Both the position numbers and the translations under genes were made by a program. This document shows positions 22,438 through 35,817 of a stretch of DNA of 64,000 nucleotides, one piece after another (positions within the stretch are counted from its first letter, which is position 1; every line of letters starts with the position of its first letter). Under the pieces are notes generated by a model. That model worked only from the letters and a program-made list of their open reading frames with translations. It was not told the origin of the DNA and did not search any database. Where the stretch lies: NCBI GenBank assembly GCA_035771165.1, contig JAWNZC010000337.1, positions 1,414,501-1,478,500 on the forward strand, read 5' to 3'. Source of the stretch: Paragorgia papillata (taxonomy: Eukaryota > Cnidaria > Anthozoa > Scleralcyonacea > Coralliidae).

Positions 22438-25400
22438 AATGAGGACTGTTGACTGTGGATTATGAGTGTTGATTGTGGATGGTGACTGTTTACAATGGAT
22501 GATGACTGTCGACTGGGGATGATGTCTGTTGACAATGGATGATGACTGTTTATTGTGGACGACGACTGTTGATTGTGGATGGTGACTGTTGACAATGGAT
22601 GTTGACTGTGGATGATGACTGTTGATTGCGAATGTTGACAATGGATGATGACTGTTGATTGTGGATGATGACTGTTGACTGTGGATGATGACTGTTGATT
22701 GTGGATGATGACTGTTGATTGTGGATGATGACTGTTGACTGTGGATGACTGTTGTTTGTTGATGATGACTGTTGACAGCAAATTATGGCTGTTGGCAATG
22801 TATGATGACTGTTGACAGTGAATGATGGCTATTGACTGTGTATGATGGCTGTTGACAGTGAATGATGACTGTTGACAGTGAGTGATGACTGTTGACAATG
22901 GATGATGACTGTTGACAATGGATGATGGCTGGCTGTTGACAGTGAATGATGACTGTTGACAGTGGATGATGACTGTTGACAATGGATGATGACTGCTGAC
23001 AATGGATGATGACTGTTGACAATGGATGATGGCTGTTGACAGTGGATGATGACTGTTACAGTGAATGATGAATGTTGACAGTGGATGATGACTGTTGGTA
23101 ATGGATGATGGCTGCTGACAATGGATGATGACTGCCGACAATGGATGATGACTGTTGACAATGGATGATGACTGTTGACAATGGATGATGACTGTTGACA
23201 ATGGATGATGACTGTTGACTGTGGATGATGACTGTTGACTGTGGATGATGACTGTTTACAGTGAATGATGAATGTTGACAGTGGATGATGACTGTTGACA
23301 ATGGATGATGGCTGTTGACAGTCGATGATGACTGTTTACAGTGAATGATGACTGTTGACAATGGATGATGGCTGCTGACAATGGATGATGACTGTTGACA
23401 ATGGATGATGACTGTTGACAATGGATGATGGCTGCTGACAATGGATGATGACTGTTGACAGTGTATGATGACTGTTGACAATGGATGATGACTGCTGACA
23501 ATGGATGATGACTGTTGACAATGGATGATGACTGTTGACTGTGGATGATGACTGTTGACAATGGATGATGGCTGTTGACAGTGGATGATGACTGTTTACA
23601 GTGAATGATGACTGTTGACAGTGGATGATGACTGTTGACAATGGATGATGGCTGCTGACAATGGATGTTGACTGTGGATGATGACTGTTGACAATGGATG
23701 ATGGCTGCTGACAATGGATGATGACTGTTGACAATGGATGATGACTGTTGACTGTGGATGATGACTGTTGACAATGGATGATGGCTGTTGACAGTGGATG
23801 ATGACTGTTTACAGTGAATGATGACTGTTGATGACTGTTGACAATGGATGATGGCTGCTGACAATGGATGTTGACTGTGGATGATGACTGTTGACAATGG
23901 ATGATGGCTGCTGACAATGGATGATGACTGTTGACAATGGGTGATGACTGTTGACAATGGATGATGGCTGCTGACAATGGATGATGACTGTTGACTGTGG
24001 ATGATGACTGTTGACAGTGTATGATGACTGTTGACAATGGATGATGACTGTTGACAATGGATGATGGCTGTTGACAGTGAATGATGACTGTTGACAGTGG
24101 ATGATGACTGTTGACAATGGATGATGACTGCTGACAATGGATGATGACTGTTGACAATGGATGATGGCTGTTGACAGTGAATGATGACTGTTTACAGTGA
24201 ATGATGAATGTTGACAGTGGATGATGACTGTTGGCAATGGATGATGGCTGCTGACAATGGATGATGACTGCAGACAATGGATGATGACTGTTGACAATGG
24301 ATGATGACTGTTTACAGTGAATGATGACTGTTGACAATGGATGATGACTGTTGACAATGGATGATGGCTGCTGACAATGGATGTTGACTGTGGATGATGA
24401 CTGTTGACAATGGATGATGGCTGTTGACAGTGGATGATGACTGTTTACAGTGAATGATGACTGTTGACAGTGGATGATGGCTGCTGACAATGGATGATGG
24501 CTGCTGACAATGGATGTTGACTGTGGATGATGACTGTTGACAATGGATGATGGCTGCTGACAATGGATGATGACTGTTGACAATGGGTGATGACTGTTGA
24601 CAATGGATGATGGCTGCTGACAATGGATGATGACTGTTGACTGTGGATGATGACTGTTGACAGTGTATGATGACTGTTGACAATGGATGATGACTGTTGA
24701 CAATGGATGATGGCTGTTGACAGTGAATGATGACTGTTGACAGTGGATGATGACTGTTGACAATGGATGATGACTGCTGACAATGGATGATGACTGTTGA
24801 CAATGGATGATGGCTGTTGACAGTGGATGATGACTGTTGGCAGTGAATGATGACTGTTGACAGTGGATGATGACTGTTGACAATGGATGATGGCTGCTGA
24901 CAATGGATGATGACTGTTGACTGTGGATGATGACTGTTGACAGTGGATGATGACTGTTGACAATGGATGATGACTGTTGGCAATGGATGATGGCTGCTGA
25001 CAATGGATGATGACTGCCGACAATGGATGATGACTGTTGACAATGGATGATGACTGTTGACTGTGGATGATGACTGTTGACAATGGATGATGGCTGTTGA
25101 CAGTGGATGATGACTGTTTACAGTGAATGATGACTGTTGACAGTGGATGATGACTGTTGACAATGGATGATGACTGCTGACAATGGATGATGACTCTTGA
25201 CAATGGATGATGGCTGTTGACAGTGGATGATGACTGTTTACAGTGAATGATGACTGTTGACAGTGGATGATGACTGTTGACAATGGATGATGACTGTTGA
25301 CAATGCATGATGACTGTTGACAGTGAATGATGACTGTTTACAGTGAATGATGACTGTTGATAGTGGATGATGGCTGTTGACAATGGATGATGACTGTTGA

Positions 25401-26197
25401 CTGTGGATGATAACTGTTGACAGTGGATGATGACTGTTTACAGTGAATGATGACTGTTGACAGTGGATGATGACTGTTGACAATGGATGATGACTGCTGA
25501 CAATGGATGATGACTCTTGACAATGGATGATGGCTGTTGACAGTGGATGATGACTGTTTACAGTGAATGATGACTGTTGACAGTGGATGATGACTGTTGA
25601 CAATGCATGATGACTGTTGACAGTGAATGATGACTGTTTACAGTGAATGATGACTGTTGATAGTGGATGATGGCTGTTGACAATGGATGATGACTGTTGA
25701 CTGTGGATGATAACTGTTGACAGTGGATGATGACTGTTGACAATGGATGATGACTGCTGACAATGGATGATGACTGTTGACAATGGATGATGACTGTTGA
25801 CTGTGGATGATGACTGTTGACAGTGGATGGTGGCTGTTGACAGTGGATGATGACTGTTTACAGTGAATGATGACTGTTGACAGTGGATGATGACTGTTGA
25901 CAATGGATGATGACTGTTGACCATGGATGATGACTGTTGACAACGGATGATGACTGTTGACAATGGATGATGGCTGTTGACAATCAATGATGACTGTTGA
26001 CAATGGATGATGACTGTTGACAATGAATGATGACTGTTGACAATGAATGATGGCTGTTGACAATGGATGATGACTGTTGACAATGGATGATGGCTGTTGA
26101 CTGTGGATGATGACTGTTGATTCTGGATGATTGTTGTTGACAGTGGATGATGGCTGTTGACAGTGAATGATGGCTGTTGGCTTTGGATGATGACTGG
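22438..26197. repeat. 3.7-kb minisatellite, 20-bp unit
   Basis: About 185 head-to-tail copies of a unit close to ggatgatgactgttgacaat, most differing at a few fixed sites (gac/ggc, gttg/gctg/gttt, caat/cagt/ctgt). The left end (22440-22800) is most diverged and the middle most homogeneous. Higher-order repeats are visible: 23851-24040 recurs at +646 bp, and 25131-25430 recurs near 25441-25730 with private variants. Because 20 is not a multiple of 3, the array cycles through all reading frames and leaves long open frames on the - strand. These are very unlikely to be genes. Confidence 0.97.
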
Positions 26198-26769
26198 GTC
26201 CATTTTAGTTTAGGAGAACTTGAAAAGGTGTGGAACACTCGCCCAGTTGGGGTCTCGTTTTTACACTGCAATTTCTCTTTCTTCCAAACTTCTCGTAACT
26301 CTCTATAACTTAATGGAATATATATATATAATAATTATAATAATTATATTAAATTAAAATAAAACAACGACGCATTGGATGGTGTAATCTTTTGAAGTTT
26401 TCTCCAGAGTTATAGAGAATCCCCGCCTTTAATCAATCACCGCGTGCGTTTTATGCTATTCTGTTATAAATTAAAGCGACACTGGATCAGCAAATCACAC
26501 ATCTAATAATTGTTCAGGTTTATCCAACGCGGTATACTTGTTACTGAGAAAACCCGGAACGGAAAGTTGATGTAAATATTCTGATTTACAAGTATACTAT
26601 TAAACATATTTTCTTTATTTTTGCATTAACATATATATATATAAACATTGGTGCATTGGAAACATCGTCAATCCCAATGAAAATTATCTTATTGATGCAT
26701 GGTTTCTCCGATATTAATACATATACTAATAACTGTCGGATATTTTATGTGAGTTAAGATGTATTGAAA
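26198..26769. other. Intergenic, no gene seen
   Basis: AT-rich with TA runs at 26319-26331 and 26632-26643. Nothing recognised. Confidence 0.4.
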
Positions 26770-26919
26770 CCGGTGACGATGGTTGCGTAAATCGAACTTC
26801 CCGTTTATTTGATATATATTACAGGCTATCACTTTTAATATTACAGACTCACGCTATCACTCACTTGTGATAGTCTGTAATATTAAACGGAAAGTTCGAT
26901 TTACGTAACCATCGCCGGC
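26770..26919. mobile_element. Foldback element
   Basis: ccggtgacgatggttgcgta with taaatcgaacttcccgttta is mirrored at 26880-26919, and an inner pair (atcacttttaatattacag and its complement) gives an almost complete palindrome. Confidence 0.8.
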
Positions 26920-27934
26920 TTTCTAATTCAGACATCAGCTCTTTTTCTTTTTGAAATGGTCTTCATGATAAATATATTTGTAGGTTTATGCATTTTTACT
27001 TCTACTCATCCGTGCACGTCATTGTCGGCTGATGTTTGGAAAGTTTCAGTCACCCAATATCACAAAATAAAATACTCAAAACATGTCGCACCCACTCAGA
27101 CATTCAGAACCTGGTGAGTCTCGATCTATCTGTCGGAAACTTTGTATATTAGAGTGATGAATGTAAAATGCGGAATGACTTTGTCCATGGCAGTTGTGGA
27201 ATGACAAAAATTTCGATTTTTTGCGTCACTAATTATATACGGTCAGAAACCTTGTTTGTCACTGACTTAACCAATAATGGCCGAGCCTAAATCAAGCATC
27301 ATATGATAGTTTTCTGATTTTCTGAGTCAACTTATATATAGTCACAAACTTGGTTTACCCACGATTTAGCGCCTAGCTTATTAAACAAGCAAGTAGCAAA
27401 TTTTGTGTCGACCGTGATCTGTTTGTCTCAAATTCCAACACTTGCTTGATCTACGTATAAGCAAATACTAAAGCGCCAGTGCGACCGCCGCCTCACAGAC
27501 ACGCCAACTAACTATGCTGAAATTGCGTTTGGTAGTAGTGGCACAACCACTAGTCGTTTATAGTGGGACAGGTTACTGTATACTAGCAGGCAGAAAACCA
27601 GTTTTGTGACAATAGATGTCTTAGAGTTTTTGTAGAAGTTAGGCCGTGACCCAGAGACTGCAGAGAATACTGCTTATAATGGTATAAAGGCAACTGAGCC
27701 GTTAGTGCATGCATGGATCATGTTAGCGTTCAATTGATAAAAATTAAACCCAGAAAATCGCATTATTTGTTTTTCGTTTTGCAGCGCATTCATGTAAGAA
27801 ATTCTATTTGATGCTTTTAGTCGTTGATCCATATAATACTTTTCTACTTCGTTCTACATGAGCTAGATTGAAGCTAACAAGAGAAAAAAAATAGTCGAAC
27901 GCGCAACATTTTTTGGCTAAGTAAAAATCCAGCA

Positions 27935-28045
27935 ACTCCAAAATGCAGGAAATAGCATTTCAGGGACTCGAGATGGTTCAAAATTTTCCGGGGAGGGCAT
28001 GCCCCCCCTCTTAGAAATTTCTCGCGCCCTTTCAACGCCCCTTGT
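27935..28045 (+). repeat. Dispersed repeat R5, copy 1
   Basis: ctccaaaatgcaggaaatag, aaaattttccggggaggg and gcatgccccccct match 28655-28765 in order. Confidence 0.75.
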
Positions 28046-28654
28046 TAACGGTCGACTAACTTAATGTTAACGTTCCACGACTACACCAGCACACGACTAC
28101 ACAGCAGTCCCATGGATCGTTTTACTCACCAGTTATATTTGAATTTATAAAAGAGAGAGAAATATTAGAAAGTGATTTTGGAGTGGAGACTGGTACTTAT
28201 TTGAAACTGTACGTTGTACGTCATCTCTTTACTTTTTTTTTTTTTTTAATTCTCTATTTTTTTAGTAAGCTAGCTTATTAATAATCACCACTGTTTTACT
28301 TTATGGTTATAAGATAAAATAGTTGTTAAATACGTATTTATTATTTTTTCTTGGATTTGGGATGGGGGGGGGGGGGGGGGGGAAGAACCTCAGTCTCCTA
28401 GGGAAAATGTTGGATTCTAGGGCCTCGGAAACACTATTTCCTGCATTTTTGAAGGAAGTATTTAAGAGTATTCTGAAAGCCATAAATTACATTAATTTTG
28501 TTGAAAAAATCAGAACACCAGTACCACTGTGTACTCACGTACACAGGTTTTAAAACAACTGTACCACACCCACCCACCCAATGAGGGGATATAAAGATGT
28601 AACTGAAATCTGTAATCTTTTGTGTTTTCTATGAAGTTTTATAATCTTCAGAAT

Positions 28655-28765
28655 TCTGTAAAATCTCACTCCAAAATGCAGGAAATGGCATATCAGAGAC
28701 TCTAGATTTCAAAATTTTCCGGGGGAGCATGCCCCCTGACCCCCCTAGAGGTTTGGCACTAATTC
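28655..28765 (+). repeat. Dispersed repeat R5, copy 2
   Basis: Second copy of the 27935-28045 block (ctccaaaatgcaggaaatgg, ttccgggggagcatgccccc). A G-run at 28363-28382 lies between the two copies. Confidence 0.75.
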
Positions 28766-29144
28766 GCCGCTTGCATTGGTGTGGTCATTGAGAGAACCCG
28801 TTGTTTATTGTGGCGTTTTTGGACAAAGGGAAAAAATCAAGTTGGCCAGCCGGCCATGCACAACAATGCAAAGTGCCCATCTATTTCGATTTCGCCGGGA
28901 TTATCCAAATTTGGCTTGAAAATCTCGAATCTGACTGACAGTTGACACAACAGCTTGGTCGGGATATAGGAGGCAGATTTGATTTCACATATAGTTATAG
29001 GTTAGCGTTGGTTAGCGTAAAGGCTGTGTATTTGTGGTAACCGCGGTACCAGTTTATCGACTTGGGTAAGAAAGGGTCAGAAATTTCCACCAGTGTGTCT
29101 GACTAGCCATTTATTAAATATATTGTGAAAAAGTATATACATGT

Positions 29145-29385
29145 GCTAGTGTTTTGGATAGAGCAAAGTGTAAAAGGTGGTAAGCTACCGAGATTAGTCA
29201 GTCAGTTAATAACGAAATAGTGGAATACTGACGGCGTTTCGAACGGAGCGCCAGAGCCTTTCATCCGACAGTAAATACAACTAGTCAGTATTTCGTTAAA
29301 ATCATCCACTTGATCATCTGCTCGTCAGTATTTCTAATCTCGGCTGTTTACCACCTTTTCACTTTGTTCTAGCCCGGATTATAGT
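29145..29385. mobile_element. Foldback element with GAAACGCC hairpin core
   Basis: The outer arms agcaaagtgtaaaaggtggtaa and taccaccttttcactttgtt are inverted. Inside, on the - strand, lies gtcggatgaaaggctctggc followed by gttcgaaacgccgtcagtat, which resembles a degenerate hammerhead (GGAUGA, hairpin, GAAAC, GUC). Confidence 0.55.
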
Positions 29386-30692
29386 CACTGGATAAGGGTG
29401 TACCGCGCCCAAGCCTTGAAACGCTGATTCTGTTCTTGGCTAAGTAACTGATTATTTTTACCTTGTTTTAGTCAAAGAAAAAAAATGGCAAAAAAATCGT
29501 AATCTGTTCCAGCGTAGAAGAAATGAATCCCTATGCCAAACTAAAAAATACAACCTTGTCCAGGCCAAAAATTTTGATTTTAATATGCGAGTACTGAGAA
29601 AAACTAAGAGTGGTTTATTATATCACCTAACCACAATCAATAGAGCAGTTACGGCACAACCTACACGGTTATATACCCTTTCCCAAATAGAACGGCGACC
29701 ACGCAGACTATGGCATTTGCCCCCAGCCCCAGATATTCTGACCGGCCCATAAAAATGAGTGAATAAAAAAATTATGCAGTTTCTCTTTGAAAGTCCGAAC
29801 TAGCCTGAGAAAATCACACGCTATCTCAGCCACGGGCCCCCTTCTGTCTGAAAGCTGGAGGGGAGTGGCGCCTGAGGCAGCCTAAGTACGAACCTCCGAT
29901 GATCCGATCACTGGCTACGCTTTCAGTTCACCGTACTCCGGGGATGGCTCTCAGTTTGTGACCGGCCCTAAAATATTTTTGCCCCCGGCCCTGGGAAGGT
30001 TAATCAGACACTGACTATGACCCATAGTAACTATGACCATGCACAAATTTACTGAATTGCTTATACGCCCGAAATTGGGAAACCACTGATTAGACCATAC
30101 CACATTTTGCATAATGTATTACTGTATATTATTTTCTCACGTATAGTGTTAGAGTGTTTGACGTCTTTATATAACAAAAGAAAAGCACAGAGTAGACTCT
30201 AGACTTTCTCAAAGTCCTTTTCAAACATTTTTGACCTTTCGACATTTTTGACCTTTCGGTTCCTCGTTGAAAAGTACTTTTCCCACCTGCAGCGCGCCAA
30301 AATTCACCGGTGAATTTTTCGACCGGTGACGTAATTCAGGAAGTAATTATATTCAGGCTAAATTGCTATGCTTGGAAGTTGGAGTTAAACAGACTCTTGA
30401 AAACGTTTTAGTATGGGTAGAACCACTTTCCATTGCATGTACGACAACCCGAAACACGTCAAAACAGGGTGATGTACATTTCAGCGATTTCCCGCCAGAA
30501 TATTTAATGAGATTCAAAAACCTGCAAGCGAAACTAGTCCGCCTCTTTCCTCCCGCTTTTCCGCTCTCCCGCCTTTCCGCTCGCCCGCCTTTCCACCCAC
30601 CCGCAAAAACTAGCGCTAAGAGGCGGACTTGGAGCAAGTCTAAGTAGACTCGTGAACTGTTAATTTGTTGCATTGGGGCTAGTACGTCCACA

Positions 30693-31715
30693 CCATAGAA
30701 ATAATATACCTAGAATGCAGGCTCCTATCTCCCGTCAGTCAAAAAATTGTCGCCACAAAATGGTGGATTTATAAGGGCAAAAGGAACTCGCCCTAGGACT
30801 TTTTAACAGTTTTTTACACGGCCGCGGTTGATAACCGGTGTGGAGTAGACGATGGATGTATTTCAGCACTAAATTTCTTTGTTTTTTACGCCGGGAAATT
30901 TACTGGATTAGTGAATTTAAAGATAGGCATGTGAAGGCATGTGAAGTGCAATATATCCTTCGCCAAAACATTTCGAACATCAAACTCTGGATGTAGAAAT
31001 GGCGACGATAGCGGCGTTTTAATACGAAGTATTTTTTACAGTAAGGTTTTTACTGTTTTACATTATATTTGAATGATTCCCACTTGCCAATCTGTATGTG
31101 ATCTATACTGAATGTGGAAGATTAATCCAGGAGACAGTAAGTGTTTTGTCCTTTTTTATCCAATCTAATAGGGATTTCTAGCTTGTGATTTTTGAAATAT
31201 AAAATATGTTTATGCACCTGTCATACTTTTTATAAATCAGTCTTTTCGACATCTATTTATATTGACATTTTAAATCCATGTTTTTCTTAAGCGGATTTTC
31301 ACCTAGTTTCCATTACGTATTTGATTATTTTATTTTATTTTAAACGGGCTTTCTGAGTTTCTGAGTTTCAAGTTTAGCATGAGCCTATCTTTTTGTTGCT
31401 TTTTGTAATTGTGGTGAATTGATCGAAATATAATTTTGAACTTATAGTTTTTAGTACGTTTAATAAAGCAAGTGTCTTGCAAATTGTTTTATTTTATGCT
31501 AATGTGTATGTGGCTGATTTGTTGTCATGCATGTATCCAATTTATCCCTATGAAACGTCCTCCAATTCTTTATTTTGAGAGGCGATCATTGTTGTATATA
31601 TATCCCACCCCTTGCAAAATTCAAAATGGCGGATCTATAGGGAAGTAAAATTAAATTTGGGCACCTGTCACGTGACAGAGCACGCATTCTAGGTCTATTA
31701 TTTCTATGGTCCACA
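30693..31715. mobile_element. Non-autonomous DNA element, about 1 kb, with catagaaataat ends
   Basis: The left end catagaaataatatacctag and right end ctaggtctattatttctatgg are inverted, and tccacac flanks both sides. Short related words occur at 58240-58296. No open frame with transposase motifs lies inside. Confidence 0.65.
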
Positions 31716-32670
31716 CGTATCCGGCAAACGTAAACGATGAAGCGGTTATATCAACTGAAAACGGAACTTTTCGAAGACAGTCTCCAAAGTGTAACTTGTT
31801 GAAAACGCCGTTTTCCTGTTCTTGTGTGGACGCGGGTTTTTTTTGAAAACGGATAAAACTAAGTTGCGTTTTCAGAAAAATCCGGATTGTCTCGTGCTCT
31901 TTGAGTGCACCGGCCATGCACCGAAATACTTTCGTATTTACTTTCGTATTTCTGCCGAACATGTACGCTGATTTCAACTATAGAATGACAAATTATATAT
32001 TACTACAAATATACTAATCACTCAATGTCCCGAAATGACGTTTATGCATTCGATTCATACACCGTTATTGTTAACTGTTAGTACTAAAACACAAAGTAAA
32101 ATCAAGTTGTATTTGTTAAAAAAACTGTGGTTAAATTGCAATACATAGTTAATTGAGGGGTAACAGTGTAATAGTATAAATTAGTTAGGATACAAAAGAT
32201 TGGAATTAGGATTAAGGCTAAAATTAGAGATGTTAAAATTTTAGACTTTTTGGTAACCCACTGACGGCTGGATATTGTTTACCGATCGATTTAGCAACAA
32301 TTTATTAAATAATAAAGAATAAATTAATACACGGATGTGCAGGTGTGTAGGTCAACATGTATATAATTGTTCTGCTTATTATAATATTGCCCACAAAAGT
32401 TAGACAGTAAATTCTCATGAGTGATGGCTTCATGCGTTTTACATAGCCTGATCTGAAGTGGAACTATTTCACAGTAGTTCCCATATCTTGAGTTTTCAGG
32501 ATAGCATTATTTTTCGAAATATGTTGGCTCTATACTTTTTCAAGTTGCCTGCTTGGCCAGCCTGCGTGCAGCCTCTACCTGATTTCGAAACCTGCACGCA
32601 GGCTACCTGCTGCTAGCTTTGTTCAGCCTGTTGTTCAGCCATGGTTCAGCATTTCTGAGGGGAGCGGATG

Positions 32671-32881
32671 GCGTAGCCCGGTTACCGGGCTGATTTTATG
32701 TCACGAAAATCTTATTACGACTATTTGAGTAATGCAGAATGATATACTAGCTAGTAACATAGCAGAATTGCCTTTTTTTTCTGTAAGTATAGCCCAAAGG
32801 GTATTCTAATTATTTTTTGAAGTCATAGAAAGATTTTCGTGACATACCGGTAAAATCAATCAGAGTAATCACGCTACCACG
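32671..32881. mobile_element. Foldback MITE
   Basis: gcgtagcccggttaccgggc with gattttatgtcacgaaaatc is mirrored by gattttcgtgacataccgg with taaaatcaatcagagtaatc and acgctacc. Total about 210 bp. Confidence 0.75.
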
Positions 32882-33095
32882 TGTGAGATCAGCAATTTTA
32901 TTAGTGACAGAAACACAATTAAACATTCTATTTTTTTGTAATATATACTAAATAATATTAATTATATTTACTACATATCCTAGTATCCTTTATGATCTAT
33001 TTGATCCATCATTATACGGAATAGAATAAATATTAGTGTCTAGCATAAAACACGAAATAAAACCATGTTTATGTTAAATTTTATAGCAAGTGTAA

Positions 33096-33328
33096 AGCCC
33101 TATTAATCAAACGAGAACGCAAGTCGTCGCAATTAGTTGGCAGTCACGCTATCTCAGTCAGCCGCTCTGAATAATTTCCCGAAAATATCATGTACCGTGA
33201 CAAAGTTAAAACTTGTTTAAAAAACACTCGTGAAACCTTTATTTTGTTAATTTGGGTCTCTGAACGACCGCCACAGAAATTCGTGACTGCCAACTTGTGA
33301 CGACTTGCGTTCTCGTTTGATTAGGGCT
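33096..33328. mobile_element. Harbinger-like MITE, family M2 copy 2
   Basis: Same TIRs and interior as 6642-6865, again flanked by TAA. It ends 397 bp upstream of the kinesin start codon and so lies in or near its promoter. Confidence 0.8.
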
Positions 33329-33724
33329 TAAGAATAACATAAAATTACATGTAAAAACTGACTGTGGGCCCGAATTTGAAACTGCGTTCGGACGGGACGT
33401 AATATAGAAATACTGTATACTGTTTCCGCTATTTTTGGCGCGCCTATGTACGTAGTTTAAGCACAGGTTTGACATTTGACCGATATAGCACACCTTTCCG
33501 GTGTCTGTATGGACCGAACAATGGATCAGATTTCGAATATTTTGGATATCTCATGAAATACTATATCCGTTCATATAAATCTTGAGGTGTTACCCGTAAA
33601 AACCTCTATGGATTATAGAGAATCGTAAAACAACAGCGAGGTTTTGAAGTGCGTGACTTGGGATTTGTAGCCACAAACGTGGTAAAGCAATAATTTACAT
33701 AATATTGATTTTGTGGAGATAAAA
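33329..33724 (+). promoter_or_regulatory. Kinesin 5' flank and leader (extent inferred)
   Basis: The last 396 bp before the ATG must hold at least part of the promoter or leader unless an upstream non-coding exon exists. I see no TATA box at a convincing spacing. The ATG at 33725 has an A at -3 (aaaaATGtc). This is placement by context only. Confidence 0.3.
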
Positions 33725-33877
33725 ATGTCATCGATCAGGGTTGCTGTGCGAGTACGACCCTTGAACGAAGCAGAAATCAGGCGAAATTGTGCGCTCGTTG
33801 TGAAGGCTGAAGACACGCAAGTCATTGTAACGAATCCAGAATCGGAGCGCAGCAAAACCTTCAAGTTTGACGACGTT
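33725..33877 (+). CDS. KIF16B: Kinesin exon 1
   Basis: Residues 1-51: start codon, the first beta strand with [10 protein letters not shown], and KTFKFDDV. Donor gtaagt. Phase 0. Confidence 0.92.
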
Positions 33878-35738
33878 GTAAGTTTTCTAGAGCTTTTCTA
33901 ATATATTATTGAGTGGTCATCCGATGGCTCTTATGGCGTCCGTCTCTCTGACACTTTGTTTTGAAGACATGTCTCCTTACTCTTTTCTCTAGTTTTGTTC
34001 TTGTGATACAGAAGATGAGCATTTCCAGTCACAGAAGCAGGTTAGAAGTATAGTTTACAACATGTTGTTTTTTCATACCTAAAATAGCTTGATCGCCACT
34101 TGCGACCATATTAGGCTGGCTTCCCGACAGCGGTAACACGAAAACCGTATGCTAAATAGATTGAAGCTTCAACTATCTTCGTTATACTGTAGTCATACAA
34201 GCTCTCCAATATATGCCACAAAGCGTATAAATTTGCGACAGTTTTGGGGAAATATCATTATATTGCGAAGGATGTGATACTTCATATACCAATCATCGCG
34301 CACAGCCAGCTTAAAACTAAACATTTGACAATGCTTACGGTCTACAAAAAATTTAACTAGGACTGTGTAAATTGTTTATCAACTCACTCCCCAGACACTT
34401 TTGTGTTCGTCAATATTTGAGGGCAAACATAAGCGATGGAACGCTGAGTGTACGCAAATATCGTTAATGATAAATTATTACCCAACAGTGCCAATTAAAA
34501 TGATCTACAAGGGTTGACATAGAAAGTGAACTTTGTTATTGTTGTAAGGGAATTCTGAAAATATGTGTTGCCGCAATCTCGGCACTGGGACACAGTCGAA
34601 CCACCATAGTTAAAATTACTTGCCCTAGTTAGACAATATTATTGTCGAGCGAAGTATTTTTCTTTGTTATTAGTCTGAAGATGTCATTCTACGATGTTTT
34701 CAGCTGGACGTTGGCTAATTAGTCATTTAGCCAAATGACTGAAACAAAACAAAAATATTTGCGTTGTCTACAAATTTTGCTGGCCGCAAGGAACTTGCAA
34801 ATTAATCTGTTAGAATTTCATTGTTGTGAAAACTCACTTGTTACAGTCAAGGACGCAACGAATACATTTTCTTGTTTACCAATAGATTTCCGGAATATAG
34901 TTCTAAAGACAAACTCGTCCCAGGCAATAGAATGAAAATGTTTGTAGTACTTTATAGAGAAACGTTTATATTCAAGAATCATTGCTTTTACCTTCAGTCA
35001 AATATCTATTCAGACAATTATGTTTTATAATTGCAAAAACCTTATTAATGTGCAATTGAGGTTGAACATTCCCTTGAACAATCACATTTCAATAAACCAA
35101 ACAACGGTACAAATATTTCTCAGAAAGATTGAAGCCATTCAGACTGCATGCTCATAGGAAAAATTTCATTCTTGCTAATACTTTTTACTATGATTCATGC
35201 TCTTTATTTTGATGCAGTATAATATTATAATTGTTTACTGTATAGAACTTTTTCTTTCACTGTACAATTTCATGTGAGCTTAAATGGTTATTGGATAAGG
35301 CTATAACAACCAGGAGTACCATTTTGCGAGTTGGGCACTGGGTGGATGTACAGTAGCCTAGGGACTTTTACTACAGTTAATCAGTTTAGAGATGTACATT
35401 GGATAGGACATTTGCAATGTGACATTCAGTTAATGCTTGAAATCTGAATGCCATCCAATCCAAAATTCTTTAATAGATTCAAATCCAATCTGAGCTCAAA
35501 CATTTTGATCCTATTCAATTTGAAATAATTCAACAAGTGTTTATAGACTTTAAAAAAAAACAATTGAAAAGACTTTTTTAAACTTTTATATTATATAATT
35601 AACATTAGTATGATTTTTTAGGTTTTAATAGGTTACTTACTGTAGGTACAGTATCTGTATATTATTTTTTAATCTGTAAATCACTTTAGAATATCACAGA
35701 TTTAATAGCAAAATTTAATATTATGTATGTATTATTAA

Positions 35739-35817
<79 letters not shown>

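Larger units (their letters stand above)
26920..33090. other. Gene-poor region between minisatellite and kinesin gene
   Basis: Apart from the repeats listed separately (27935, 28655, 29145, 30693 and 32671) I find no convincing coding exon. Open frames at 28323-28553 and 30353-30691 contain homopolymer or low-complexity sequence. A hairpin with arms gtccgcctctt and aagaggcggac spans 30538-30626. Confidence 0.4.

Noticed and set aside
22438..26197. CRISPR-like regular array
   Set aside because: Unit is a continuous 20-bp tandem repeat without spacers, in a eukaryotic genome.
22356..26271. Long reverse-strand open frames (up to 555 codons) of His/Ser/Gln-rich repeats
   Set aside because: They lie wholly in the 20-bp minisatellite, overlap one another in all frames and have no start, splice or domain context. 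Treated as a by-product of the repeat.
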